Assembly: GCF_000426705.1 (NCBI RefSeq)
Contig: NZ_KE384556.1
Coordinates: 304,876-368,875, forward strand
Length of the DNA stretch: 64,000 nucleotides
Direction: 5' to 3'
DNA from: Spirochaeta cellobiosiphila DSM 17781
Lineage (GTDB): Bacteria > Spirochaetota > Spirochaetia > DSM-17781
The number at the start of each line of letters is the position of its first letter. Position 1 is the first letter of the stretch. Shown one piece after another: positions 23,661 through 32,777 of the stretch. A program made the position numbers and the translations under genes. The notes beneath the pieces were generated by a model, which saw nothing but the letters and a program-made list of their open reading frames with translations, searched no databases and had not been told where the DNA came from.

Positions 23661-26339
23661 TTAGTGAAGTTCTCCCCAACTAGTGCCATTTTCAACAGTA
23701 GCTCTTAAAGGGATAGATAAAGTAATAGCACTTTCCATGGTATCTTTAACTAATTGGGACACTTTATCCACGTCACTATCAACACATTCCAGTATTAATT
23801 CATCATGTACTTGTAATAATATTTGAGCATCGTATCCTGAGGATTTTAGATTACTATCTAGTTTTAACATGGCCGTTTTAACAATATCCGCAGCACTTCC
23901 CTGTATGGGAGTGTTAATAGCTATTCGTTCGGCACTGTTCTTTTCTGTTTTATTTCTACTATTAATACCAGCCAGTTTTCTATAGTGGCCCAGCATGGTC
24001 CTTACACCACCTTGCTGTTCCCCTTCTTTTACTGTGATACTAATGAAGTCTTTTATCTTATTGTAGGTCTCAAAATAGGAATTGATAAATTTGTCCGCAT
24101 CCTTTCGGGGTATACCTAACTCACGGCTCAAACGGAAAGCACTCATCCCATACATGACGCCAAAGTTAATGGTTTTAGCTATCCGACGTTGTCCAGGAGC
24201 GACTAATTCAGGTACCACATCAAAGATCAAACTAGCTGTTCTTGAGTGAATATCTTCTCCCGTTTTAAAGGCTTCACTTAAGGCTTCATCCCCTGATAAA
24301 TGGGCCAGAACAACCAACTCGATTTGACTATAGTCAGCAGATATGAACTTATAACCTTCTTTAGGAACAAAGGCCTGTCGAATACGACGCCCTTCTAATT
24401 CCTTAATAGGGATATTTTGTAAGTTAGGATCTTTACTGGAGAGCCTACCTGTTGCTGTTCCCGTCTGAATAAAATGAGTATGGACCCTATTGGTATCTCT
24501 ATTGATCAATTCAGGAAGGGTATCAACATAGGTAGACTTAAGTTTGCTTAACATCCTGTGTCGTAATATTCTCTCAGGAACAGGATCTTCTTTCGCTAAT
24601 TCTTCCAATACGGAGGAGTCTGTTGAATAACCTGTCTTTGTTTTTTTAATAGGCTTTAAGCCTCTTTCTTCAAATAAGATGGTTTGTAATTGCTGAGTGG
24701 ACTTAATATTAAATTCTTTGCCGCAAAGCTTGTAAATTTCTTCTTCGATTTTGACTAATTCTGTTTCCAATTCAAAACGGAATGTACTCAACTGATCTGC
24801 ATCTAGCTGAATTCCTCTGTATTCCATATCACCTAACATCTTAACCAAAGGCATCTCTAATTGTTCAAAGAGCTCCCAAAAACCATTCTTTCTAAGTTCA
24901 GGTTCCAGATATTCATAGAGACGTAATGTGATATCCGCATCTTCTGCGGCGTACTCTAGGGCTTTATCCAAGGGAACCTCATCAAAAGTTCCTCCCTTGG
25001 GTAGGAGATCTTTGAAATGTACTGTTTTATACCCCAGGAAGTCCTCAGCCAAGCTATCCATAGAAAAGGAATTACGAGTTGAGTCTAATAACCAGGCGGC
25101 TATCATTGTATCAAAATACAGGTGCTCCAGTTCCAGTCCCCATCTTTTGAGGACTTTGTAATCGTATTTAATGTTTTGCCCAATAATCCTGAGATCTTCA
25201 CGATTAAGAGCATTTTTCAGCATACGTTTTACAAAATCTTCCCTTAAGCATTCCGTATCCGGAGCTTTAAAGGGCAGATAGTAACCGGTCTTGGACTGAA
25301 TAGAAAAACACAGACCAACAGGATGGGCTGACATAGCATCTATATTATCAGTCTCAACGTCGAGGGATAATAAATCTACTGAACGTAATTCACTTAAGAA
25401 GCTTTCCAACTCCTGTTTTGTCAGGATTAATTGATACTCTCCCTTCTCTGAGGATAGGCCTCCTTGAACAGTAGGCACCTCTTCACTACCTAGATATTCA
25501 GCCAAAGACTTCATTCCCATATCTAAAAACTTTTTAGCCACAGCCCCTTTATTATGGAGTTCAAAATCTATAGAACTATCATAACTTACAGGAACATCAA
25601 ACTTTAACTCTGCTAATTGACGGCTTAAATAGGCACTGTCCCTGCCTTCCAGCAGCTTCTCCTTCATCTTTCCTTTAACAGAATCAATATTTTCATATAT
25701 CCCTTCAAGAGTTGTGTGCTCTGCTAATAGTTTGGAAGCGGTTTTAGGACCGACTCCTTTAACACCGGGAATATTATCTGCACTATCCCCCATGAGGGCT
25801 AAGAGATCCAAGATTTGATCTGGGTTAACACCCTTATCTTCTACCACCCCTCCCGCATCTATTTGTTCGAAACCACCACTTTTGGAAGAACGAAGCATAT
25901 AGATGTTGTCATTTACTAACTGCATTAGGTCCTTATCACTGGATATAATGAAACCAGTATCCCCGTCTGTTTCGATTTGTCGACACAAGGTAGCAATAAC
26001 ATCATCCGCTTCATACCCAGAAGCTTCTATAGAAGGAATTTTTAATTCTTTTAGGATTTCGAGGATGGTGGGAATCTGATCTACCAGATCATCAGGGGCG
26101 GCTTCTCTATTGGCCTTGTAATCATTGTACAATTGTTTTCTAAAAGTAGGATCTTTGGAATCTAAGGCCACTACAAAATTTTTAATATTATAGGAATCAA
26201 ATAAAGAGAAAAGAGTCCGGTAAAAACCAAAGATCGCCGAAACATTTCGACCATCAGGACTATATAAAGGACTTCGCATAAAAGCAAAATAGGATCGGAA
26301 TATTAATCCAAAACCATCGAGTATATATATTTTTTTCAT
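23661..26339 (-). CDS. polA: DNA polymerase I
   Basis: An 892-residue repair and Okazaki-fragment-processing polymerase. Three domains are visible: 5' nuclease (1 to about 290; SSDKDLMQLV, GDSADNIPGVKGVGPKTAS), 3'-5' exonuclease (about 300-490; LSLDVETD, DTMIAAWLLD and YAAEDAD, so the metal-binding acidic residues of proofreading are kept) and polymerase (about 500-892; motif A SADYSQIELVVLAHLSGD, motif B RRIAKTINFGVMYGMSAF, motif C QVHDELILE). It overlaps the flgN-like gene by 4 bp and abuts coaE. Confidence 0.98.
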   Translation of the reverse strand: MKKIYILDGFGLIFRSYFAFMRSPLYSPDGRNVSAIFGFYRTLFSLFDSYNIKNFVVALDSKDPTFRKQLYNDYKANREAAPDDLVDQIPTILEILKELKIPSIEASGYEADDVIATLCRQIETDGDTGFIISSDKDLMQLVNDNIYMLRSSKSGGFEQIDAGGVVEDKGVNPDQILDLLALMGDSADNIPGVKGVGPKTASKLLAEHTTLEGIYENIDSVKGKMKEKLLEGRDSAYLSRQLAELKFDVPVSYDSSIDFELHNKGAVAKKFLDMGMKSLAEYLGSEEVPTVQGGLSSEKGEYQLILTKQELESFLSELRSVDLLSLDVETDNIDAMSAHPVGLCFSIQSKTGYYLPFKAPDTECLREDFVKRMLKNALNREDLRIIGQNIKYDYKVLKRWGLELEHLYFDTMIAAWLLDSTRNSFSMDSLAEDFLGYKTVHFKDLLPKGGTFDEVPLDKALEYAAEDADITLRLYEYLEPELRKNGFWELFEQLEMPLVKMLGDMEYRGIQLDADQLSTFRFELETELVKIEEEIYKLCGKEFNIKSTQQLQTILFEERGLKPIKKTKTGYSTDSSVLEELAKEDPVPERILRHRMLSKLKSTYVDTLPELINRDTNRVHTHFIQTGTATGRLSSKDPNLQNIPIKELEGRRIRQAFVPKEGYKFISADYSQIELVVLAHLSGDEALSEAFKTGEDIHSRTASLIFDVVPELVAPGQRRIAKTINFGVMYGMSAFRLSRELGIPRKDADKFINSYFETYNKIKDFISITVKEGEQQGGVRTMLGHYRKLAGINSRNKTEKNSAERIAINTPIQGSAADIVKTAMLKLDSNLKSSGYDAQILLQVHDELILECVDSDVDKVSQLVKDTMESAITLSIPLRATVENGTSWGELH

Positions 26340-26800
26340 GTTGAGATGTCAATCATATGAGGCGAAGCCTCATTTTTTCCCCCGTAGACTGATTTTCTCT
26401 TAGGAGGAACTTTGACTGATTGAATCTTATTGCGTATCTCAACCATTCGTTCTTTTAATAGACTACGGTTGCGAGCATTCCTATCCAAAACCTCTTCCTG
26501 AAGAGAAGTAAGTGAATCTTTCAATGAAGATATCTCACTTGTACGGGAAGGATAGGCTAATGTGTACATATCTTCAAGGGGCTTAATAACCTTTTGAAAA
26601 CTGTAGATTTCATTAACAATGCTTTTTTCAAACATGACTTGCTTTTCCAGCTTCTCAATATCCCCTGCTTTGATGGAAACTTCTTCCACATCAAGAACAC
26701 GCAGATATTCTTTGAACTTGTCCCTTTGTTTTTCGAGATTTTCCCGTAGTCTCGTTAGTATAGCAACCCGTTGATCTAGCTCTTCCTGGGATAGGGACAT
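26336..26800 (-). CDS. FlgN-like flagellar export chaperone
   Basis: A 154-residue, largely helical and coiled-coil protein, rich in charged residues. Length, heptad-like pattern (LTRLRENLEKQRDKFKEYL; LKDSLTSLQEEVLDRNAR) and its place 9 bp after fliS agree with a FlgN-type chaperone for hook-associated proteins. Sequence conservation in this family is low, so the call depends heavily on context. Alternative: an unrelated coiled-coil protein of the flagellar gene set. Confidence 0.6.
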   Translation of the reverse strand: MSLSQEELDQRVAILTRLRENLEKQRDKFKEYLRVLDVEEVSIKAGDIEKLEKQVMFEKSIVNEIYSFQKVIKPLEDMYTLAYPSRTSEISSLKDSLTSLQEEVLDRNARNRSLLKERMVEIRNKIQSVKVPPKRKSVYGGKNEASPHMIDIST

Positions 26801-26809
26801 AGAAACTCC

Positions 26810-27232
26810 TTAACCAGCGATATTGACACCACTAGTGGTACGCGAATCTTCTGATACAGCCGTATTTGATATTTGATCCCAGGCACTTCGCAGATCTGTG
26901 GCCATTTTACAAATATGTTTTATTTTTCCTGAATTCTTCTCTATATTGGCAGATACCAATTCCTGGTTAAAGAACATATACAAGTTCAGTAAATTGTTAG
27001 CAATATCACCGCCTTTCTCAAAATCCAGACCAACCATTAACTCGGTAAAAACATCCTGAGCCTTTATAATGGCAGCATTAACCTTATCAAAGGACTTTGA
27101 CTCTGATTCAAGAAGCTCTACAGCTTTATCCATTTGTCGGATAGCTTCGTCATAGAGCATAACAATCAGCTTTCCCTGACCGGCTGTTTTAACTTTAGTC
27201 TGCTTATAGGCATTCAATGCATTATTTCGCAT
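26810..27232 (-). CDS. fliS: Flagellin export chaperone FliS
   Basis: A 140-residue protein. The N-terminal ALNAYKQTKVKTAGQGKLIV followed by MLYDEAIRQMDKA is diagnostic for FliS, which caps the C-terminus of flagellin before export. Helical throughout, normal length. First gene of the unit flowing into the flgN-like gene, polA, coaE and the SPOR gene. It shows the organism is flagellated. Confidence 0.93.
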   Translation of the reverse strand: MRNNALNAYKQTKVKTAGQGKLIVMLYDEAIRQMDKAVELLESESKSFDKVNAAIIKAQDVFTELMVGLDFEKGGDIANNLLNLYMFFNQELVSANIEKNSGKIKHICKMATDLRSAWDQISNTAVSEDSRTTSGVNIAG

Positions 27233-27260
27233 TACTGACTCCTTTCTTTACTTTCGAGAG

Positions 27261-27284
27261 GTCGACACACCTTACATTGTCGAC
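27261..27284. promoter_or_regulatory. Inverted repeat ahead of fliS
   Basis: GTCGACA (27261-27267) and TGTCGAC (27278-27284) face each other 10 nt apart; each contains the self-complementary GTCGAC. On the plus strand the second arm is followed by ATTTTTTC, but no plus-strand gene ends here. It lies 29-52 bp before the fliS start and may be an operator, or the terminator-like end of some antisense transcript. Confidence 0.35.
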
Positions 27285-27340
27285 ATTTTTTCACAAACCC
27301 TTAACCATGTTCTACAGGATTTTGTGACACAGCTTCAATA

Positions 27341-29614
27341 CTAACGGCTATGTTCTAACAAATCTGAAACAGAAACGATATCATAACCAACTTCAATTAA
27401 ACCATCTATTAATAAATCCAGATTCTGAAAGAGGTAGTCATCACGTCTACCTTCCAGCTTCCCTAATCTAATAGGTATCACAGAACCTGGCTTTTTCTCA
27501 TCTAAAATTTTCTGGACTATCTCTCGTGAAGACAGATAAGGGTTCCCGTATCGTCCCTGGTCTTCCAGGGATACCCAATCTAAAGGATCCACATCTTTAT
27601 CAACATAGATATAGTTCAATTCTTCAGTAATCTCTTCAATCTCGGAATTGAAATAATAATCAGGAGCATGCCAGAGAAGAGATAATTCTTGACCCGTGGC
27701 ATTATAGTAATCGTCTTCGTTACGGGCTAATCCTTGCTTTAGAAAATCTTTGCCCAACTTATAACGAGGGTCACCCATGGCATAATTGACATAGAAGAGA
27801 TTGGCTGTCTCATGTCCAGCTTTGGCTATCTCCTTTGTCGCACCTGGATTCTGCCGTATGAAATCACCGTTAATAAAAAAAGTAGCCTTGATACCATAGG
27901 TCTTTAATACATGTAAAACGGTGCTTACTCCTTCCGCATTATCAAGTGCATTAAATACTAAAGCCACCTCCCTCCTCCGAATACGGGATCCATGGGTAAA
28001 ACGAACAAAATCAACAGGTTCTTCCTGGGAAGGGAATTCTTCATATTCCTGTGGAGAAAAAGAAAACAAGGGGATCGTGTTAACCCCTGCCAAATTACGC
28101 ATCATAACAACGTTCTCAAAGGCATATCCTGATATCATTTTCAGATAAACACGATAATTTTCACTTACCACAGTGGGGTCGCTAAAGGTTATGCTATCCT
28201 TTTGTTCCCATATTTTTTTATCAGGAGACCATAACCATTTATTATTGTTAACCACTTGACCTGGTAAAGAGCTCTGAGAATCCTCTCCAATCGTACCAGG
28301 CTGGGAGAAACAAACTAAAGAGGTAACACCTGTATTGATAGACCACGTTTGGGTTTTGGAATAACCAGAGATAATGACTTTGGCATCATCTAACCAATAT
28401 CCCCATAAGGGTCTATCTGCTGCTACTTCGGTTAACTTACTCCAAGTCTTAACATTTCGTATCTCACTCTTGCCTTTACGTAAGACAAGTACATTTTGCT
28501 CATCCGGGGATAAATATAAATCGCGAACCTCTTCTTTATCCGCTAAAACAAATCGAGGAGATCCATCTTGCTTTAAACGATATACCATACGATGCCCATC
28601 CTTTGATAAGGTTCCAACAAGAATCAGGATTTGATTGTCATAGGTCCATAAAACGGATTGGGCAATACCGTCTCGGGGTAGGAGAAGGTAAGGCAAGGAA
28701 GGAGCTTCATCAACTTTGAAGAAATCATTATTTACTAGATTATAAAGGTACATTCTTTGACCAGATCGTGATAGTAGAATCTGTTCGCCTGTGGGAGATA
28801 TCCAAAACCGATCAAACTGTGGTTCAAAATCATCGGGAATCTTCCCCATAATGGTTCCTGTACGAAACTGCCCCCCATAAAGGGCTCGGGTAAAAAACTC
28901 ACCTGTTAATATGCGATAAACTAAACGTCCTGATACGTAGAATAATTCACTACGAGGCGACCAGGCAACATTGGCAAGAGTTCCCGCTCCCAACCTCCGA
29001 AAGCTTTCTGTGGGTATACGGTTATCCAGCATCTGCTGAATAGAATAATAATAGATAGACTGATTCTTTTCATAGACAAAATACTGAGAATCGGGAGACC
29101 ACATGGCTGGTAACTGATCAAGGGATAGCTGAAGATCTGTGGAAACTTCCGATATTTTACTTGTCTGGACATCAAATAAATAAAGATTAGCTGTAACTGC
29201 GTTTTTCTTTTCCAGATAAACAATGAAACGTCCATCCCGAGAGGCTTCCAATGGTAATATCTTACCTGAACTGAGGCCATTTCCACTAACAAAGGAAGGA
29301 AAATTATCTACCCGTGCAATATCATTGAGAGTCTTGTCACTTCTGAACACACCAAAACGATTATGGAACTGAATTTGACCTGATTGGGGAAGGTAAAAAA
29401 CCTTCTCAGGAAAAAAGGTTAGCTGTTCCATCGTCTTATCTGCTAGATTGGCATAAAACAAAGTCTTATAATCTCCATTACCAGGAGAAGGAGTTACGGC
29501 AGTAAATATTGCTCTATCTCCTTTTAAGGCTTGTATTTGATCAAAATGAATTTGGCCAAACAATAAATCTGTCAGTAAAAATAAAATAAGTGGAAGTACA
29601 AGTCGCCTCTTCAT
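27341..29614 (-). CDS. Secreted beta-propeller protein with inactive NodB-like domain
   Basis: A 757-residue exported protein (signal peptide, hydrophobic run then LLFGQ). Residues about 30-540 contain repeated WD/TolB-like blades (SRDGRFIVYLEKK, WSPDSQYFVYEK, SPDEQNVLVLRKG). Residues about 550-757 resemble a polysaccharide deacetylase (VLHVLKTYGIKATFFINGDF), but every catalytic motif is altered: the TFDD position reads VFNALDN, the zinc His pair position reads HETANLFYVNY, and the arginine motif reads WHAPDYY. It is therefore probably a non-catalytic glycan-binding or structural protein. Same strand as the zinc-ribbon and HDOD genes. Confidence 0.75.
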   Translation of the reverse strand: MKRRLVLPLILFLLTDLLFGQIHFDQIQALKGDRAIFTAVTPSPGNGDYKTLFYANLADKTMEQLTFFPEKVFYLPQSGQIQFHNRFGVFRSDKTLNDIARVDNFPSFVSGNGLSSGKILPLEASRDGRFIVYLEKKNAVTANLYLFDVQTSKISEVSTDLQLSLDQLPAMWSPDSQYFVYEKNQSIYYYSIQQMLDNRIPTESFRRLGAGTLANVAWSPRSELFYVSGRLVYRILTGEFFTRALYGGQFRTGTIMGKIPDDFEPQFDRFWISPTGEQILLSRSGQRMYLYNLVNNDFFKVDEAPSLPYLLLPRDGIAQSVLWTYDNQILILVGTLSKDGHRMVYRLKQDGSPRFVLADKEEVRDLYLSPDEQNVLVLRKGKSEIRNVKTWSKLTEVAADRPLWGYWLDDAKVIISGYSKTQTWSINTGVTSLVCFSQPGTIGEDSQSSLPGQVVNNNKWLWSPDKKIWEQKDSITFSDPTVVSENYRVYLKMISGYAFENVVMMRNLAGVNTIPLFSFSPQEYEEFPSQEEPVDFVRFTHGSRIRRREVALVFNALDNAEGVSTVLHVLKTYGIKATFFINGDFIRQNPGATKEIAKAGHETANLFYVNYAMGDPRYKLGKDFLKQGLARNEDDYYNATGQELSLLWHAPDYYFNSEIEEITEELNYIYVDKDVDPLDWVSLEDQGRYGNPYLSSREIVQKILDEKKPGSVIPIRLGKLEGRRDDYLFQNLDLLIDGLIEVGYDIVSVSDLLEHSR

Positions 29615-29632
29615 GTTCCTATTGTCGGAACC

Positions 29633-29872
29633 TTAGACGCTATGACTTAAGAAAAGTTCCAGTTCTGAATCAATTATATCAAGCTTGTTGGATAATTGTT
29701 CCAATGTATTAAGAGTACTATTGATCTCCCTATGCTCTAACGGCTCGAAACCTTTGTCGACTATCTCTTCCATAGTGGAATCATCCTTCCATTCTTGACC
29801 GCAGTAAGGACAATACAAAAACCCTTCTTTGAGGAGATGACGACAATGTTTACAAAATCTTACCCTTTCCAT
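29633..29872 (-). CDS. Small zinc-ribbon protein
   Basis: A 79-residue protein with one zinc ribbon at the N-terminus (FCKHC near residue 7 and YCPYC near residue 20) and a helical acidic tail. It lies 18 bp upstream of the propeller protein gene. Zinc-ribbon proteins of this kind usually act as binding adaptors; no function is assigned. Confidence 0.75.
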   Translation of the reverse strand: MERVRFCKHCRHLLKEGFLYCPYCGQEWKDDSTMEEIVDKGFEPLEHREINSTLNTLEQLSNKLDIIDSELELFLSHSV

Positions 29873-29926
29873 CTTGATAAAAATCTAAATCAAACCATTT
29901 TTTTTTGCAACAATTATAAACGAAAA

Positions 29927-31417
29927 TTAAACCCCATACCCTTTTGACTTAACATCATCAACAAACTCTAAAAAGGCATCTTCCGATTGCATTCCAAAAA
30001 ACTCTAGAACCTGGTAGTTAATATCGAACAGATCACGTTCCCCTTGTATGTAATAATATATTTCATTACCAAGGTAGACCGTATAAGTGAGAACCTTGAA
30101 TTCATCACTAACTTCTGTAGGTATATGATGATAGTGAATGGCATTTATGTATTTCTCTGGGAACTGCCACTTCTTGGCAAGTTCACTCCCCACAACAGCA
30201 TGATTATACCCAGCAGTCAAATCCTCTAAAATAGCAATGGGAATATGTTTATCTGCACATAGTTGCTGTAACTTCATAGAGAGGTCACTTTGAAGAGCAC
30301 TAATAACAATTCGACCCATATCATGAAGTAAGGCCCCAACATAAATGTCCTGAACCAGACTGGATAATCCTTTATACTTGCCCAGGTAAGACGCAATAAG
30401 AGCAACATCATAGGAATGGTCATTTAGGCTTTGAATGATTTTTTTGTCATATTTCATCTCAAAGATTTTATTGGCGCCATAATTATATAAGATAGCTTTA
30501 ACCCCCAACATGCCCACTAAACGAACAGCTGCAGCAACAGTGTCTATCTTATTAGGCACTTTATAAATGGGTGAATTGGCTATTCTAATAACTTCAGCAG
30601 AAAAAGAAGGATCAGCTGACATTGTTTTTGCTATAGACTCAAAGTTACAATGGGGATTATTAAGTTCATTCTGAAGATGAAGAACATTTTCTGGAATGGA
30701 AGGCATTTGTTTAAGCTCTTGGGCTATCTTCTCAGCAATGATAGCAGAATGTTCTTCTTCTATTAAGTTTAAGGGAATACGCAATGAAACCCTACTTATA
30801 TGATCATCCTTATGAAAGAGTAATGACTTCTCATCCAGATTTATCTTTCTCAACATTAGAATGATCATAATTAAGCCATATCCAGCCCCCTCTTCCTCAT
30901 CAAAGCCAAAGGCAAGAACTTCTGTTAGATCGCTAAATTTGCGAGCCATCTTAACTCTATCACCAATACGGGCGATTTCTTCCGGTGTGAAGGGACTGTT
31001 ATTTTCCACATCTATACTAAGGAAACCATCTTGAACAGCCATATCGACCTTGATATAAAGACCTTCTTTAACATGCATCTCTTCATAATCTTCAAAATGA
31101 TCGAATACTTTAGACTTAAAACTTCTCATGCCCTTTGCATAATGGTCCGGGTTATGGATATCCAGTTCATTAGATTTAAAAAATAAACGCTTTGTGTTGG
31201 CTTTACTAGCATTCATTACCAGCTCATTCAAAGCATATTCTAAATGGCTATGCAGTCCGGAACGACCGATCTCCTCCAGATAAGCTTGAAGATTGACAGA
31301 TAAAAAAAGATCTGAAGTTCTATTCGCATAGGGAATCCAACACACAAAAGTCTGAGTATCCTCTATAGAAGGGAGAACTCCATTGTTCTTTTGCAAATTA
31401 ATAGCTGTATATTCCAT
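29927..31417 (-). CDS. GHKL-ATPase-like plus HDOD-domain signalling protein
   Basis: A 496-residue soluble protein. Residues about 55-220 have the look of a histidine-kinase-like ATPase: N-box-like LNELVMNASKANTKR (64-77), VENNSPFT (137-144) and a glycine-rich EGAGYGLIMI (176-185). Residues about 235-440 are an HDOD domain (SADPSFSAEVIRIANSPIY, LLHDMGRIVIS), a family used in signalling and chemotaxis-related control. No receiver, His phosphotransfer or membrane segment is seen. The ATPase half is inferred from motifs and deserves a structural check; the HDOD call is firm. Confidence 0.75.
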   Translation of the reverse strand: MEYTAINLQKNNGVLPSIEDTQTFVCWIPYANRTSDLFLSVNLQAYLEEIGRSGLHSHLEYALNELVMNASKANTKRLFFKSNELDIHNPDHYAKGMRSFKSKVFDHFEDYEEMHVKEGLYIKVDMAVQDGFLSIDVENNSPFTPEEIARIGDRVKMARKFSDLTEVLAFGFDEEEGAGYGLIMIILMLRKINLDEKSLLFHKDDHISRVSLRIPLNLIEEEHSAIIAEKIAQELKQMPSIPENVLHLQNELNNPHCNFESIAKTMSADPSFSAEVIRIANSPIYKVPNKIDTVAAAVRLVGMLGVKAILYNYGANKIFEMKYDKKIIQSLNDHSYDVALIASYLGKYKGLSSLVQDIYVGALLHDMGRIVISALQSDLSMKLQQLCADKHIPIAILEDLTAGYNHAVVGSELAKKWQFPEKYINAIHYHHIPTEVSDEFKVLTYTVYLGNEIYYYIQGERDLFDINYQVLEFFGMQSEDAFLEFVDDVKSKGYGV

Positions 31418-31469
31418 AAATTAATTATGGTTTGTCAGCTAATAAAACACAAATAAAAGAGTCAATAAA

Positions 31470-32687
31470 TTAGAGGGAATCCCGAAGTAAGGGCATACTC
31501 ATACAACGGGGACCACCACGACCACGAACAAGCTCGGAACCTTCTATTTCAACAACTTCAACGCCAGCCTTACGTAATGTATCATTACTCATGACATTCC
31601 TATTATAGGTAACGACTTTCCCCGGAGCGATGGCCAAGGTATTGGTACTATCATTCCATTGTTCACGTGCGGCCGATATTAGATCACCACCACCGGAAAA
31701 TATAAACTCAACACTACTAATAGACAGAACCTTTTTGAGGGCATCTTTCAAGTTGTTTAAGGGAGTAATATTTAATGAACTATGGCCTGGAGTTAATAGA
31801 AATAGATGTAATAATTTCTCAACCCCCGGAAATATGGTGAATTTGTCATAGTCTACCATGGTAAACACTGTGTCCAAATGCATGTACGCTCGGGCAAAGG
31901 GTATTTGAATAACTAGGATCTGTCTGATAGAGCTGTTACTATTAAACAAATTTTCACTTAACCTTTCTATAGCTTCGGGCGTTGTTCGATCACTACAACC
32001 AATGGCGAGGGTATTTTTATTAAGAACAAGAATATCTCCTCCTTCAATACTATCATGACAATTCTGGATAATATTCTCTTTAGGTAAGCTAAAAGAATCA
32101 TGATAATTCATAATCATATCCAGTAAAAAACTCTCTCGACGTCTAGCGGGAGTTTTCATGGAACTAATAGAGACTTGAGAGCCTATAACAACCCCTGGAT
32201 CTCGGGTGAAATATAAGTTGGGTAGGGGATTAATATAAAAAGGATAATTCTCTTTTATATAAAAGCTAAGGCGTTTTTCTTGACGTTTATGATGGATTTG
32301 CTGTTTTGAGAGGCCCCCGATAAGGACATCAACAAGTTCAGAAGGGGTTAAATGTTCCATCTCCTCCTGAATTTCTTTCCGTAGGCCAGCATAATGGATG
32401 CCCTCTTCCTTAAGGACATGCTCTATCACTAAATGTCTTACATCATCCTTTCCGATAACATCGCCGATCAAATCCTGATAATACAGGACATTGCAACCTT
32501 GATCCCTCAAGGTTTGAGCAAATAAATCATGCTCTTCCCTCATTCGTGTTAAATAAGGAATATCATCAAAAAGCATTTCTGTTAGATATTGTGGTGTTAG
32601 ATTCTCCAGTTCATGACCAGGTCGATGAAGAAGAACTGTTTTGAGGGCCCCTATCTCAGATTCTATTTTAAGATTTACTATTGACAT
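31470..32687 (-). CDS. arcA: Arginine deiminase
   Basis: Hydrolyses arginine to citrulline and ammonia, the first step of the ADI route for energy and acid resistance. The 405-residue length is typical. Family motifs: NLYFTRDPGVVIG, EGGDILVLN, AYMHLDTVFTMVDYD and the C-terminal RGRGGPRCMSMPL carrying the catalytic Cys. No arcB or arcC gene adjoins, so the remaining ADI steps must be encoded elsewhere, or the enzyme serves nitrogen or pH homeostasis alone. Confidence 0.95.
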   Translation of the reverse strand: MSIVNLKIESEIGALKTVLLHRPGHELENLTPQYLTEMLFDDIPYLTRMREEHDLFAQTLRDQGCNVLYYQDLIGDVIGKDDVRHLVIEHVLKEEGIHYAGLRKEIQEEMEHLTPSELVDVLIGGLSKQQIHHKRQEKRLSFYIKENYPFYINPLPNLYFTRDPGVVIGSQVSISSMKTPARRRESFLLDMIMNYHDSFSLPKENIIQNCHDSIEGGDILVLNKNTLAIGCSDRTTPEAIERLSENLFNSNSSIRQILVIQIPFARAYMHLDTVFTMVDYDKFTIFPGVEKLLHLFLLTPGHSSLNITPLNNLKDALKKVLSISSVEFIFSGGGDLISAAREQWNDSTNTLAIAPGKVVTYNRNVMSNDTLRKAGVEVVEIEGSELVRGRGGPRCMSMPLLRDSL

Positions 32688-32730
32688 TCACATAACATAG
32701 CACATTTCTAATATTTGCTCATCCCCTCAC

Positions 32731-32760
32731 TTGCGTCCATTATTGGAAGGTCGGTATTAT
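32731..32760 (+). promoter_or_regulatory. Probable promoter of the chemoreceptor gene
   Basis: TTGCGT (32731-32736) and TATTAT (32755-32760) with an 18-bp spacer, 18 bp before the ATG, followed by AGGAG at 32769-32773. It lies in the 90-bp gap divergent from arcA. Confidence 0.45.
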
Positions 32761-32777
32761 AGAGTCTAGGAGATTTT

